A stretch of 42,510 nucleotides of DNA from Alphaproteobacteria bacterium (GTDB lineage: Bacteria; Pseudomonadota; Alphaproteobacteria; Micavibrionales; CSBR16-224). The translations under genes and the position numbers were made by a program. Positions 14,654 to 23,586 of this stretch are shown piece after piece (position 1 is the first letter of the stretch; every line of letters starts with the position of its first letter). The notes under the pieces were generated by a model that saw nothing but the letters and a program-made list of their open reading frames with translations, did no database searches and had not been told where the DNA came from. Where the stretch lies: positions 1 to 42,510 of the forward strand of contig SBHI01000055.1 of the NCBI GenBank assembly GCA_006226225.1. Reading direction: 5' to 3'.

Positions 14654-15880
14654 ATGATTTCATACCAAGAGGCATATGATATCGTTATCAAAGCGGCACA
14701 AGCGCGGGTAATGCGGCAAGAAATGGTCGATCTTTCCGCTATCACGGGATATATCGCTGCGGAAGATATGTCGGCACCACTTGCTATTCAACCTTTTGAT
14801 AATTCCGCCATGGACGGTTTTGCGGTTATGCGTGCAGATCTGGAAGGAGCGAATGAAAATAATGCTGCGCTGTTACGGGTGGCGGGGATGGTCGCTGCCG
14901 GAGATAATGCTGCAGCCGTTCAAATCGCACGCGGGACATGTGCACGTATCATGACGGGTGCCCCTGTGCCGGAGGGGGCGGATGCGGTTGTTCCTGTCGA
15001 GTTGACGGAAATGCGGGACGATGCTGTGGTTTTTAAAGCCTGTCCGCATTTGCATGATAATATACGGATGGCCGGTGAGGATTTTCAGGTGGGAGATAAT
15101 GTCCTGACAAAGGGACAAAAACTTTCCGCTGCGCATATTCTGCCTTTAGCCAGTCTTGGTATCGGACAGGTCAAGGTTTTTAGCAGAGCCCGTGCCGCCT
15201 TTCTGGCAACAGGTAAAGAACTGGTCGATGATTTGACGCAGCCGCTGCCGGAAGGTCAGATCTATAATACAAACGGCCCTTATGGCGTGGCGGTTCTGAA
15301 AACGCTGGGGGCGGACTGTGTCGTCTCCAGTACGATACCGGATGAAGAAGAGGCGTTTATCAAAACACTTGAAGCGCTGATGGCGCAGGATCTGGATCTT
15401 GTTATTTCCAGCGGTGCGGTTTCTGCCGGAGAGTTTGATTTTGTGAAGGCGGGACTGGAGAAAATCGGTGCGGAGATTCTGTTTCACAAAGTCAGAATGA
15501 AACCCGGAAAACCAAATCTTTTTGCCCGTTTGCCGAATGGGAGTCTGTATTTCGGTCTGCCGGGGAATCCCGCTGCAACTGCCGTGGGACTTCGTTTTTT
15601 TGTTGCGCCTGCATTGCGTGCGATGACAGGGCAGGCGCGCGAGATATCCTCCTTTGCAATTGCGGAAACACCCTTTAAGAAAAAGCCCGGCCTATCCATG
15701 TTTCTGAAAGCGGTGCAGTATATTGATGACGAGGGTCGTCTGCGGGTGTCGTTTGCTGATGGGCAGCAATCCTTTATGGTACATCCATTCTTGACCGCCA
15801 ACGCCTGGGCAGTTGTGCCGGAAGAGGCAACGGAAATCAGGGCGGAGGAGAGGGCCGAAATTTATCCTTTATTTTCCTGA
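14654..15880 (+). CDS. moeA: Molybdopterin molybdenumtransferase MoeA
   Basis: A 408-residue enzyme that inserts molybdate into adenylated molybdopterin, the last step of Mo-MPT synthesis. Family motifs are FDNSAMDGFAV (about residues 55-65), MTGAPVPEGADAVVPVE, LATGKEL, SSGAVSAGEFDF, KVRMKPGKPNLFA and GLPGNPAATAVG. The first three belong to domains I-II, the rest to the MogA-like catalytic domain, followed by the C-terminal beta-barrel. The ATG at 14654 is chosen for AAGGAG at 14641-14646; a GTG at 14648 is too close. It is separated from the other Moco genes by the nar block and overlaps the convergent regulator gene by 19 bp. Confidence 0.94.
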   Translation: MISYQEAYDIVIKAAQARVMRQEMVDLSAITGYIAAEDMSAPLAIQPFDNSAMDGFAVMRADLEGANENNAALLRVAGMVAAGDNAAAVQIARGTCARIMTGAPVPEGADAVVPVELTEMRDDAVVFKACPHLHDNIRMAGEDFQVGDNVLTKGQKLSAAHILPLASLGIGQVKVFSRARAAFLATGKELVDDLTQPLPEGQIYNTNGPYGVAVLKTLGADCVVSSTIPDEEEAFIKTLEALMAQDLDLVISSGAVSAGEFDFVKAGLEKIGAEILFHKVRMKPGKPNLFARLPNGSLYFGLPGNPAATAVGLRFFVAPALRAMTGQAREISSFAIAETPFKKKPGLSMFLKAVQYIDDEGRLRVSFADGQQSFMVHPFLTANAWAVVPEEATEIRAEERAEIYPLFS

Positions 15881-16644
15881 TCTTTTCCCATGGGGCAAGT
15901 GAAACACTCATCTTTTGGGTGGGTACGGCACAGGCTTTCCGCATCGCTATCACAATAATGACACAGGACATAAGCATCACGCATTTTGATGGTATTATCT
16001 TCAAAACTGATTCCCTGTTGTTTCAGCTTTTGCAATGTGCGTGAAAAGGTTTCAGGGGTCATCCCCAGATAATTGGCAATGGCGGATTTTTGGAACGGCA
16101 AGGTGAATTCCATATTATCATGACCGTTTTCCAAATGTTTCAGTAGGAAATAATATCCCAGCCTCTGGGTGGGGTTTTTGATATGCATTGAATCAATTTG
16201 GTGCATAGCGTTTTTGTAGTGATAGGACACAATCCTCAGAAGGTTATTCGCAAATTGCGTATCACTTAGTACGGTTTTACGGACAATATCAACCGGTATT
16301 AAGAGGAGTTTAGCATCGCTGGCTACTTGCACGGCGATCGGGGAGTCGCCTTCCATAAAAATGACGGCTTCCATACATGTTTCACCGGGACGCAGTAGAC
16401 GTAAAGTCGCTTCACGGCCATGTTCATCTTGACGGAGTGTTTTCACAGTTCCATCGACGATAAAGTAGAGATATTCCGGTTTATCACCTTGTTGCACCAG
16501 CAGTCGTCCTTGCGGGAAGTGCTGTAAGACAGAGTAATTTAGCAGTTTCTGGAGAACGTCTTCGCTCAAATTATAAAAGATTTGAGGGGTGCCGCTTTTG
16601 CGGTTCAGGCTGGTCGGCCATATATCACTTTTGGTTAGCGGCAT
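15862..16644 (-). CDS. Crp/Fnr-family regulator with a cysteine-rich C-terminal tail
   Basis: A 260-residue cyclic-nucleotide-fold regulator. The sensory beta-roll covers about residues 25-145 (QGDKPEYLYFIVDGTVK, RLLRPGETCME). A long dimer helix follows, then a winged helix whose recognition helix is MTPETFSRTLQKLKQQG, of the type that reads TTGAY half-sites. It lacks the N-terminal cysteine cluster of true FNR, so it is more like the Dnr/NnrR group (NO sensing through haem) or an unknown sensor. After the winged helix there is an unusual tail with five cysteines spaced C-X2-C-X7-C-X7-C-X2-C (from CHYC to CFTC), which could bind a metal or cluster. It is divergent from narK1 across a perfect box, suggesting that it controls itself and the nar genes. 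Confidence 0.88.
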   Translation of the reverse strand: MPLTKSDIWPTSLNRKSGTPQIFYNLSEDVLQKLLNYSVLQHFPQGRLLVQQGDKPEYLYFIVDGTVKTLRQDEHGREATLRLLRPGETCMEAVIFMEGDSPIAVQVASDAKLLLIPVDIVRKTVLSDTQFANNLLRIVSYHYKNAMHQIDSMHIKNPTQRLGYYFLLKHLENGHDNMEFTLPFQKSAIANYLGMTPETFSRTLQKLKQQGISFEDNTIKMRDAYVLCHYCDSDAESLCRTHPKDECFTCPMGKDQENKG

Positions 16645-16700
16645 GTAGAAGACACTCTCAGAAATTTTTTTTATTAAATATGAACCATTATATGAATGGG

Positions 16701-16714
16701 TTGATCTGGATCAA
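16701..16714. promoter_or_regulatory. FNR/Dnr-type box between the regulator and narK1
   Basis: TTGAT-CTGG-ATCAA, a perfect match. It is centred 66 bp before the narK1 start and 63 bp before the regulator start on the other strand. An A/T-rich -10-like stretch lies at the right distance on both sides (TAAAAA at 16736-16741; TATTTAAT within 16680-16671, minus strand). Confidence 0.8.
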
Positions 16715-16773
16715 GTTGGAAAAGGAAGAATGGTGTAAAAAAGAAGAAAAAAATAATGGAGGGTCGAAAAATC

Positions 16774-18072
16774 ATGTCGAAAATTAAAGAAAAAGGCCAG
16801 GCACGCGCACTTTGGATTAGTACATTCGCCTTTACTGTCTGTTTCGCAGTATGGACGATTTTTTCTATTATTGGCGTGCAGATCAAAGCAGATTTAGGGC
16901 TGAATGATACTGAATTCGGGCTTTTGATCGGTACCCCTATTTTGACAGGCTCTCTTAGCCGCATCTTTATTGGTATCTGGACGGATCAATACGGTGGGCG
17001 CATTGTATATACGATTATTATGCTGCTTGCAGCAATTGCCACATGGTTCTTGAGCTTTGCTGAAACATATGTGGAATTTTTAATTGCAGCTTTGGGTGTC
17101 GGTATTTCCGGCGGCTCCTTTGCTGCAGGTATTGCTTATGTGTCGAAATGGTATCCCAAAGAACAGCAGGGAACGGCCTTGGGTATTTTCGGTGCCGGTA
17201 ATGTCGGTGCTGCTGTAACGAAGTTTTGTGCACCTTTTGTGATGGTGGCTATGGGATGGATTGCGGTGGCGCATATTTGGGCGGGCGTTATGTTTGTTAC
17301 AGCTATTATTTTCTGGCTCACGACAGAAGATGATCCTGACCTTAAAGAAAGACGCAAAAAAGGTGTGAAAGCCGCCGGCATGTGGCTGCAGATGAAACCG
17401 CTTCAGAAACTACAGGTCTGGCGCTTCTCGCTTTACTACTTCTTTGTATTTGGTGCTTTTGTTGCGCTGGCGTTGTGGCTGCCACGCTATCTGACCGGTG
17501 TCTATGACCTGGATATTAAGTCGGCGGGTATGATCGCCGCTATCTACTCAATACCGGCCAGCCTCTTCCGGATGCTGGGAGGGTGGTTATCTGACAAATA
17601 TGGTGCCCGTACGGTGATGTACTGGACATTTATCATGTCTGTTGTATGTGCCTTCTTCTTGTCTTATCCGACGACTCATTATGTGGTTGAAGGTATTGAC
17701 CGCGATATTTCTTTCACCATCTCGATGGGACTGCCGGTCTTTATTGTGCTGATCTTTGTGCTGGGCTTTTTTATGTCACTTGGAAAAGCGGCCGTCTACA
17801 AACACATCCCGGTTTATTATCCGGATCATGTCGGTTCGGTTGGCGGTCTTGTCGGTATGATCGGCGGTCTGGGTGGGTTTATTCTGCCGATTATGTTCGG
17901 GATTATGAACGACCTGACGCATGTCTGGACAAGCTGTTTCATGCTGCTGTTTGCACTGGTCGCCGTTGCTCTGACATGGATGCATTTCGCGATCCGCATC
18001 ATGGAGCGGAGGGCGCATCCGGAACTGAAAGAGCCAGCTTATCTTCCCGAATTGTCCGGTAAGAAGAAATAA
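16774..18072 (+). CDS. narK1: NarK1-type nitrate transporter (MFS)
   Basis: A 432-residue major-facilitator protein with about 12 membrane helices, of the nitrate/nitrite porter family. The nitrate-signature glycine-rich helix is GISGGSFAAGIAYVSKWYP, followed by GTALGIFGAGNVGAAVTKF; the second-half counterpart is about SVGGLVGMIGGLGGF. NarK1-type members import nitrate with protons, which would start nitrate respiration before nitrite builds up. The ATG at 16774 is chosen for GGAGGG at 16758-16763; an ATG at 16756 would overlap that site. It is first in the long unit narK1-narK2-narGHJI and 21 bp from narK2. In Pseudomonas the same order, narK1K2GHJI, is known. Confidence 0.92.
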   Translation: MSKIKEKGQARALWISTFAFTVCFAVWTIFSIIGVQIKADLGLNDTEFGLLIGTPILTGSLSRIFIGIWTDQYGGRIVYTIIMLLAAIATWFLSFAETYVEFLIAALGVGISGGSFAAGIAYVSKWYPKEQQGTALGIFGAGNVGAAVTKFCAPFVMVAMGWIAVAHIWAGVMFVTAIIFWLTTEDDPDLKERRKKGVKAAGMWLQMKPLQKLQVWRFSLYYFFVFGAFVALALWLPRYLTGVYDLDIKSAGMIAAIYSIPASLFRMLGGWLSDKYGARTVMYWTFIMSVVCAFFLSYPTTHYVVEGIDRDISFTISMGLPVFIVLIFVLGFFMSLGKAAVYKHIPVYYPDHVGSVGGLVGMIGGLGGFILPIMFGIMNDLTHVWTSCFMLLFALVAVALTWMHFAIRIMERRAHPELKEPAYLPELSGKKK

Positions 18073-18093
18073 TATTACAGGAAAGGTTTTGTT

Positions 18094-19758
18094 ATGAACA
18101 TGGAAACAAAAATTGCAAATGATGTGAATAAGCCGCAGGCATCTTCTTGGGGCGGGGCGGATATTCATGACTGGGATCCTGAAAATGAAAAGCAATGGAA
18201 TTCCTACGGCAAAAAAATCGCATGGAGAAATTTGTGGATCTCCATTCCTTGCCTGTTATGTGGTTTTGCCGTCTGGCTTTACTGGAGTATTGTAACGGTA
18301 CAAATGCTCAATCTGGGTTTTCCTTTTTCCCAATCTGAGTTGTTCACACTCTCTGCAATCGGTGGATTGTCTGGTGCGACGTTACGCATTCCCAGCTCTT
18401 TCTTTATACGGCTGGCTGGCGGAAGAAATACATTATTCTTTACAACCGCATTGCTGATACTTCCTGCTTTCGGAACGGGTGTTGCGTTACAGTCGATGGA
18501 TACGCCGTTATGGATGTTTCAGGTTCTTGCCTTGCTGTCAGGATTCGGCGGCGGAAACTTCGCATCTTCCATGTCCAATATCAGCTTCTTCTTTCCGAAA
18601 AAGGTACAAGGCTTATCACTTGGCCTGAATGCGGGACTTGGGAATTTTGGTGTGACAACGATGCAAATTCTGGTTCCTCTGGTGATGACCTTCGCGCTTT
18701 TCGGCGGCGATGCTATGAGTCTTCAGAACACAAGCGGCACATTGATCGGAAAAATCCCTGCAGGGACGGATACATGGATCCATAATGCGGGCTTTATCTG
18801 GGTGGCGATTCTTGTGCCATTGGTAATTGCAGCTTGGCTGGGTATGAATAATATTCGTGCGGATCATGTATCGCCGGATATCAGCGGGCCGATCACTTCC
18901 ATGATGAAAGTTGCAATAATGCTGTTGATCGGCCTCGCGGTGGCAGGAACCGGATTGTGGTTGATGCTGCCTGCGGCGGCAAACGGTGCTGGTACCGAGA
19001 TCAGTAAGTGGATAATTCTGCCTGCTGTGATTGCGGCAACTGTGACTATTTTAAGAATGCTGCCAGGTACAATTGGTCAAAGTTTAAAAAGGCAGTACAA
19101 GATTTTTAAACATCCCCATACATGGATTATGACGGTGATCTATACGATGACTTTTGGATCCTTTATCGGATACTCCGCTGCATTTGCTTTGTCTATTAAA
19201 GTGATTTTCGGTTATCAGCATATTCCGGTTGATGAGGTCATGACGCATACGACCGTGAATCCGGCGGCGCCGAGTGCTTTGATGTTTGCGTGGATCGGTC
19301 CTTTTATCGGGGCGCTGATCCGTCCGATCGGCGGATGGATCGCGGATAAAATGGGTGGGGCGCTTGTGACGCAGATCACATCCGTTGTTATGGTCGCTGC
19401 GGCAATCGGTGCTGGTTATTACATGAAGGCGGCCTATGCCTCTGCCTCGCCAGAGGAATATTTTGTGCCGTTTTTCCTGATGTTTCTGGCTCTGTTCTTT
19501 GCCAGCGGTATCGGTAACGGGTCGACGTTCCGTACGATCGCAAAAGTCTTTGATAAGGAACAGGCTGGCCCGGTGCTGGGCTGGACATCTGCGGTTGCAG
19601 CCTATGGTGCTTTCATTGTTCCCCAGATTCTCGGAGAACAGATCAAGGCGGCCACGCCGGAAATCGCTTTGTACGGTTTTGCGGGGTTTTACGCGGTTTG
19701 TGTCGTGCTTAACTGGTGGGTCTACCTGCGTCCGGGAGCAATGCATAAAAATCCGTAA
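18094..19758 (+). CDS. narK2: NarK2-type nitrate/nitrite transporter, enlarged (MFS)
   Basis: A 554-residue nitrate/nitrite transporter, probably the nitrate-nitrite antiporter of the pair. The N-terminal soluble part has the NarK2-like DWDPENEKQWNSYGKKIAWRN, followed by helices. The nitrate signature is GFGGGNFASSMSNISFFFP, then GLNAGLGNFGV. The second signature is ASGIGNGSTFRTIAKVF. The protein is about 90 residues longer than usual for NarK. The extra part (about residues 265-325) has two further predicted helices between the two six-helix halves, so 14 helices are likely. A GGAAAGG site is just upstream of the ATG. A new FNR-type box lies after its stop. Confidence 0.92.
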   Translation: MNMETKIANDVNKPQASSWGGADIHDWDPENEKQWNSYGKKIAWRNLWISIPCLLCGFAVWLYWSIVTVQMLNLGFPFSQSELFTLSAIGGLSGATLRIPSSFFIRLAGGRNTLFFTTALLILPAFGTGVALQSMDTPLWMFQVLALLSGFGGGNFASSMSNISFFFPKKVQGLSLGLNAGLGNFGVTTMQILVPLVMTFALFGGDAMSLQNTSGTLIGKIPAGTDTWIHNAGFIWVAILVPLVIAAWLGMNNIRADHVSPDISGPITSMMKVAIMLLIGLAVAGTGLWLMLPAAANGAGTEISKWIILPAVIAATVTILRMLPGTIGQSLKRQYKIFKHPHTWIMTVIYTMTFGSFIGYSAAFALSIKVIFGYQHIPVDEVMTHTTVNPAAPSALMFAWIGPFIGALIRPIGGWIADKMGGALVTQITSVVMVAAAIGAGYYMKAAYASASPEEYFVPFFLMFLALFFASGIGNGSTFRTIAKVFDKEQAGPVLGWTSAVAAYGAFIVPQILGEQIKAATPEIALYGFAGFYAVCVVLNWWVYLRPGAMHKNP

Positions 19759-19770
19759 AAAACAGGGCAG

Positions 19771-19784
19771 TTGACTGAGATCAA
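19771..19784 (+). promoter_or_regulatory. FNR/Dnr-type box in front of narG
   Basis: TTGAC-TGAG-ATCAA, a perfect match, 62 bp before the narG ATG. A CAATAT at 19807-19812 could be the -10 element, with a start near 19819. It gives narGHJI a promoter of its own inside the narK-nar unit. Confidence 0.78.
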
Positions 19785-19845
19785 TTTTAACAATGACAAA
19801 AAACGACAATATGCCTGAACGGTAATTCTTAAGGAGTGGAATCGC

Positions 19846-22800
19846 ATGAGCTATTTTATCGACCGTATGACCTATTTCGCGAGCAGGAAAGAAGAGTTTT
19901 CCGGCGGCCACGGTATCACGACCGGTGAAAATCGCGCATGGGAAGAAGCTTATCGCGGTCGCTGGGCGCATGATAAAATTGTGCGTTCAACGCATGGTGT
20001 GAACTGCACGGGATCGTGTTCATGGAAGATCTACGTCAAAAACGGGTTGATTACCTGGGAAACCCAACAGACGGATTATCCGCGAACGCGTCCCGATCTT
20101 CCGAACCACGAGCCGCGCGGCTGTTCGCGCGGTGCCAGTTACAGCTGGTATATTTATTCTGCCAACCGTTTGAAATATCCTCTGATCCGCAAGAAGCTGC
20201 TCAAACTTTGGCGAGCGGAAAAAGCTGAAAATGGTGGTGATCCCGTAAAAACATGGCAGACGATCCAAAGTGATCCCGCTAAACGTCGTAGTTACCAAAA
20301 GCTGCGCGGCCTCGGCGGCTTTGTCCGTGCGGAATGGGATGAAGTGAATGAGATTATCGCCGCTGCCAATATCCATACCATTAAAGAACACGGGCCTGAT
20401 CGTGTGATCGGTTTCTCGCCTATTCCGGCAATGTCGATGGTGTCCTATGCGGCAGGATCGCGTTATCTGTCATTGATCGGCGGCGTGTGTATGAGTTTCT
20501 ATGACTGGTATTGCGACTTGCCGCCAGCCTCGCCGCAAACATGGGGCGAGCAGACAGATGTGCCGGAAAGTGCAGACTGGTATAATGCCGGATTTATTAT
20601 TATGTGGGGATCGAATGTCCCGCAGACACGGACGCCGGACGCGCATTTTATGACTGAGGCGCGGTACAAAGGAACGCAGGTCGTGACCGTAACGCCGGAT
20701 TATTCGGAAGCGTCGAAATTCGGTGATATCTGGTTGAATCCTCGTCAGGGAACGGATGCGGCGTTGGGTATGGCGATGGGACATGTTATTCTAAAAGAAT
20801 TCCACCTTGATAAGCCGTCTAAATATTTTGACGACTACTGCCGTTCATATACGGATATGCCGCATCTGGTTAGACTAGAAAAACGTGGCAAGAAATATGT
20901 TCCGGGGCGTTTTATCCGTGCGGCCGATTTCGCAAAATCACTGGGGCAGAAAAACAATCCCGAATGGAAAACCATTTGTCTGGATGAAAATAGCGGTAAC
21001 CCCGTTGTGCCGACCGGTTCCATCGGTTTCCGTTGGGGAGAGGAAGGGAAATGGAATATTGTTCCGCAGGATGCGGCAACAGGGCAGGAGATACGCCCTG
21101 TTAAAACGCTGCTGGGAACGCATGATGATGTTCTGGATGTCGGCTTCCCTTATTTCGGCGGGCTGGATCATGAACACGGCTATTTCACACCGAATGCGCA
21201 AGAGGAAATCCTTGATCGCAAACTGCCGGTGAAATACCTGACGCTGAATGGTAAAAAAACGCCTGTCGTGACAGTGTTTGATCTGCTTTGCGCTAATTAC
21301 GGCATTGCGCGCAAAGGGTTGGATGGTGACCATGTGGCGACAAGTTATGACGAAAATATTCCCTATACGCCGAAATGGCAGGAGAGCATAACGGGTGTTC
21401 CGGCGGAGAATGTGATCCGTGTCGCGCGCGCCTTTGCCGATAATGCGGATAAAACAAAGGGCAAGTCGATGATTATCATCGGTGCGGCGATGAACCACTG
21501 GTATCACATGGACATGAATTACCGTGCGGCCATCAATATGCTGACCTTCTGCGGTTGTGTCGGGCAATCCGGCGGCGGTTGGGCGCATTATGTCGGACAG
21601 GAAAAACTACGTCCGCAAACGGGCTGGTTGCCGCTGGCTTTTGGTCTGGACTGGTCGCGGCCGCCGCGTCAGCAAAACTCGACCTCATTTTTCTATGCCC
21701 ATACCGATCAATGGCGTTATGAAACACTGGGTGTACATGAGATTCTGTCACCGCTGGCAGATAAGAAGAAATGGAAAGGCTCGCTGATTGATTGCAACAT
21801 CCGTGCAGAGCGCATGGGATGGCTGCCTTCGGCGCCACAACTGGAGGAAAATCCCTTGTCTCTCGTGCGTGAAGCGGAGAAAAAAGGGAAAGACCCGGTT
21901 GATTATGTTGTGAGTCGCCTGAAGAAGGGGGATTTGCGCATGTCCTGCGAAGATCCGGACAAACCGGAGAATTGGCCGCGCAACATGTTTGTCTGGCGTT
22001 CCAATTTGTTGGGATCGTCAGGGAAGGGGCACGAGTATTTCCTGAAGCATCTGTTGGGAACGCAACACGGCGTTCAGGGTAAGGACCTCGGGAAACAGGG
22101 GCCGGGCGCTTCGGCAGAGGTCGTTTGGCATGACAAGGCACCGGAAGGTAAGCTGGATTTGCTTGTCACGCTTGATTTCCGGATGTCGACGACATGTGTT
22201 TATTCCGATATCGTTCTGCCGACGGCCAGCTGGTATGAAAAGAACGATCTGAATACGTCGGATATGCATCCGTTTATCCATCCGCTGTCGAAAGCTATTG
22301 ATCCGGTATGGCAAAGCCGTTCTGATTGGGAAATTTACAAAGGTATCGCCAAGAAGTTTTCCGAAATCGTTCCCGGTCATCTGGCAGTCGAGAAGGAGAT
22401 TGTGCTAACACCGATCCAGCATGATACACCGGGCGAATTGGCGCAAAATGATGTGAAAGAATGGCGCAAGAAAGAATGTGATGCGGTTCCGGGAATGACA
22501 ATGCCAGCGATGAAAGTTGTGGAGCGTGATTATCCCGCAACATATGAACGCTTTACATCTCTTGGGCCGTTGATGGAAAAACTCGGTAACGGCGGCAAGG
22601 GTATCGGCTGGAATACCGACCATGAAGTTGATTTTCTGAAGAAACTGAATGGTGAGAAAAACGGCCGGGCGAAAATTGAAAGCGATATTGATGCCTGTGA
22701 AGTCGTTCTGACACTTGCACCGGAAACGAATGGCGAGGTCGCGGTCAAAAGCTGGGCTGCACTTAGTAAAATGACCGGACGGGATCATACGCATCTGGCG

Positions 22801-23586
22801 CTGCCGAAGGAAGAGGAAAAAATCCGCTTCCGTGATATACAGGCGCAGCCGCGCAAAATTATCTCCTCCCCGACATGGAGCGGGCTGGAATCCGAGCATG
22901 TCTGCTATAATGCCGGTTATACCAATGTGCATGAATTTATTCCCTGGCGCACATTGACCGGACGGCAGCAGCTTTATCAGGATCATCCATGGATGATTGA
23001 TTTCGGCGAGGGGCTTGTATCCTATCGTCCGCCGATCAATACGCAGACGGTTGACAAAATGATGAGAAAACACGGTAAGGACTCGCCGACTGTTTTGCTG
23101 AATTTCATTACACCGCACCAGAAATGGGGCATTCACTCGACCTATTCGGATAATTTGCACATGCTGACGTTGTCGCGCGGCGGGCCGATTGTCTGGGTCA
23201 GCGAAACGGATGCCGCAAAAATTGATGTGCAGGATAATGACTGGCTGGAGGTCTTTAACGCCAATGGCGCGATTATGGCGCGTGCTGTTGTGTCACAGCG
23301 CGTGAATGAAGGTATGATGCTGATGTATCACGCTCAGGAAAAAATCGTCAATATGCCCGGCAGTAAAATTACCGGTGCGCGCGGCGGTATTCACAATTCC
23401 GTGACACGGGCAACGGTCAAGCCGACGCATATGATCGGGGGGTACGCCCAGCAGTCTTACGGCTTCAATTACTACGGAACCGTCGGTTCAAACCGGGACG
23501 AATTCGTCATTGTCCGTAAAATTGCGGATGAGGATATCGACTGGATGGAAGAAAAAGAAGAAACGGCAATGGAGGCGGCACGATGA
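19846..23586 (+). CDS. narG: Respiratory nitrate reductase, catalytic alpha subunit
   Basis: A 1246-residue molybdo-bisMGD enzyme that reduces nitrate to nitrite at the cytoplasmic face of the inner membrane. The FS0 cluster ligands His50, Cys54, Cys58 and Cys93 fall at the same numbers as in E. coli (HGVNCTGSC; HEPRGC). The Mo-ligand aspartate lies in FYDWYCDLPPASP. Cofactor-binding stretches include IIMWGSNVPQTRTPDAHF and, near the C-terminus, GGIHNSVTRATVKPTHMIGG. There is no twin-arginine signal peptide, as expected for cytoplasm-facing NarG. The length matches the family (1247 in E. coli). The start has AAGGAG at 19831-19836. It overlaps narH by 4 bp. Confidence 0.98.
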   Translation: MSYFIDRMTYFASRKEEFSGGHGITTGENRAWEEAYRGRWAHDKIVRSTHGVNCTGSCSWKIYVKNGLITWETQQTDYPRTRPDLPNHEPRGCSRGASYSWYIYSANRLKYPLIRKKLLKLWRAEKAENGGDPVKTWQTIQSDPAKRRSYQKLRGLGGFVRAEWDEVNEIIAAANIHTIKEHGPDRVIGFSPIPAMSMVSYAAGSRYLSLIGGVCMSFYDWYCDLPPASPQTWGEQTDVPESADWYNAGFIIMWGSNVPQTRTPDAHFMTEARYKGTQVVTVTPDYSEASKFGDIWLNPRQGTDAALGMAMGHVILKEFHLDKPSKYFDDYCRSYTDMPHLVRLEKRGKKYVPGRFIRAADFAKSLGQKNNPEWKTICLDENSGNPVVPTGSIGFRWGEEGKWNIVPQDAATGQEIRPVKTLLGTHDDVLDVGFPYFGGLDHEHGYFTPNAQEEILDRKLPVKYLTLNGKKTPVVTVFDLLCANYGIARKGLDGDHVATSYDENIPYTPKWQESITGVPAENVIRVARAFADNADKTKGKSMIIIGAAMNHWYHMDMNYRAAINMLTFCGCVGQSGGGWAHYVGQEKLRPQTGWLPLAFGLDWSRPPRQQNSTSFFYAHTDQWRYETLGVHEILSPLADKKKWKGSLIDCNIRAERMGWLPSAPQLEENPLSLVREAEKKGKDPVDYVVSRLKKGDLRMSCEDPDKPENWPRNMFVWRSNLLGSSGKGHEYFLKHLLGTQHGVQGKDLGKQGPGASAEVVWHDKAPEGKLDLLVTLDFRMSTTCVYSDIVLPTASWYEKNDLNTSDMHPFIHPLSKAIDPVWQSRSDWEIYKGIAKKFSEIVPGHLAVEKEIVLTPIQHDTPGELAQNDVKEWRKKECDAVPGMTMPAMKVVERDYPATYERFTSLGPLMEKLGNGGKGIGWNTDHEVDFLKKLNGEKNGRAKIESDIDACEVVLTLAPETNGEVAVKSWAALSKMTGRDHTHLALPKEEEKIRFRDIQAQPRKIISSPTWSGLESEHVCYNAGYTNVHEFIPWRTLTGRQQLYQDHPWMIDFGEGLVSYRPPINTQTVDKMMRKHGKDSPTVLLNFITPHQKWGIHSTYSDNLHMLTLSRGGPIVWVSETDAAKIDVQDNDWLEVFNANGAIMARAVVSQRVNEGMMLMYHAQEKIVNMPGSKITGARGGIHNSVTRATVKPTHMIGGYAQQSYGFNYYGTVGSNRDEFVIVRKIADEDIDWMEEKEETAMEAAR

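Noticed and set aside
19084..19971. A 295-residue minus-strand reading
   Set aside because: It is the antisense of narK2 and the narG promoter, rich in Arg/His as such shadows are, with no recognisable domain.
22405..23160. A 251-residue minus-strand reading
   Set aside because: It is antisense to narG, whose sequence is conserved throughout.
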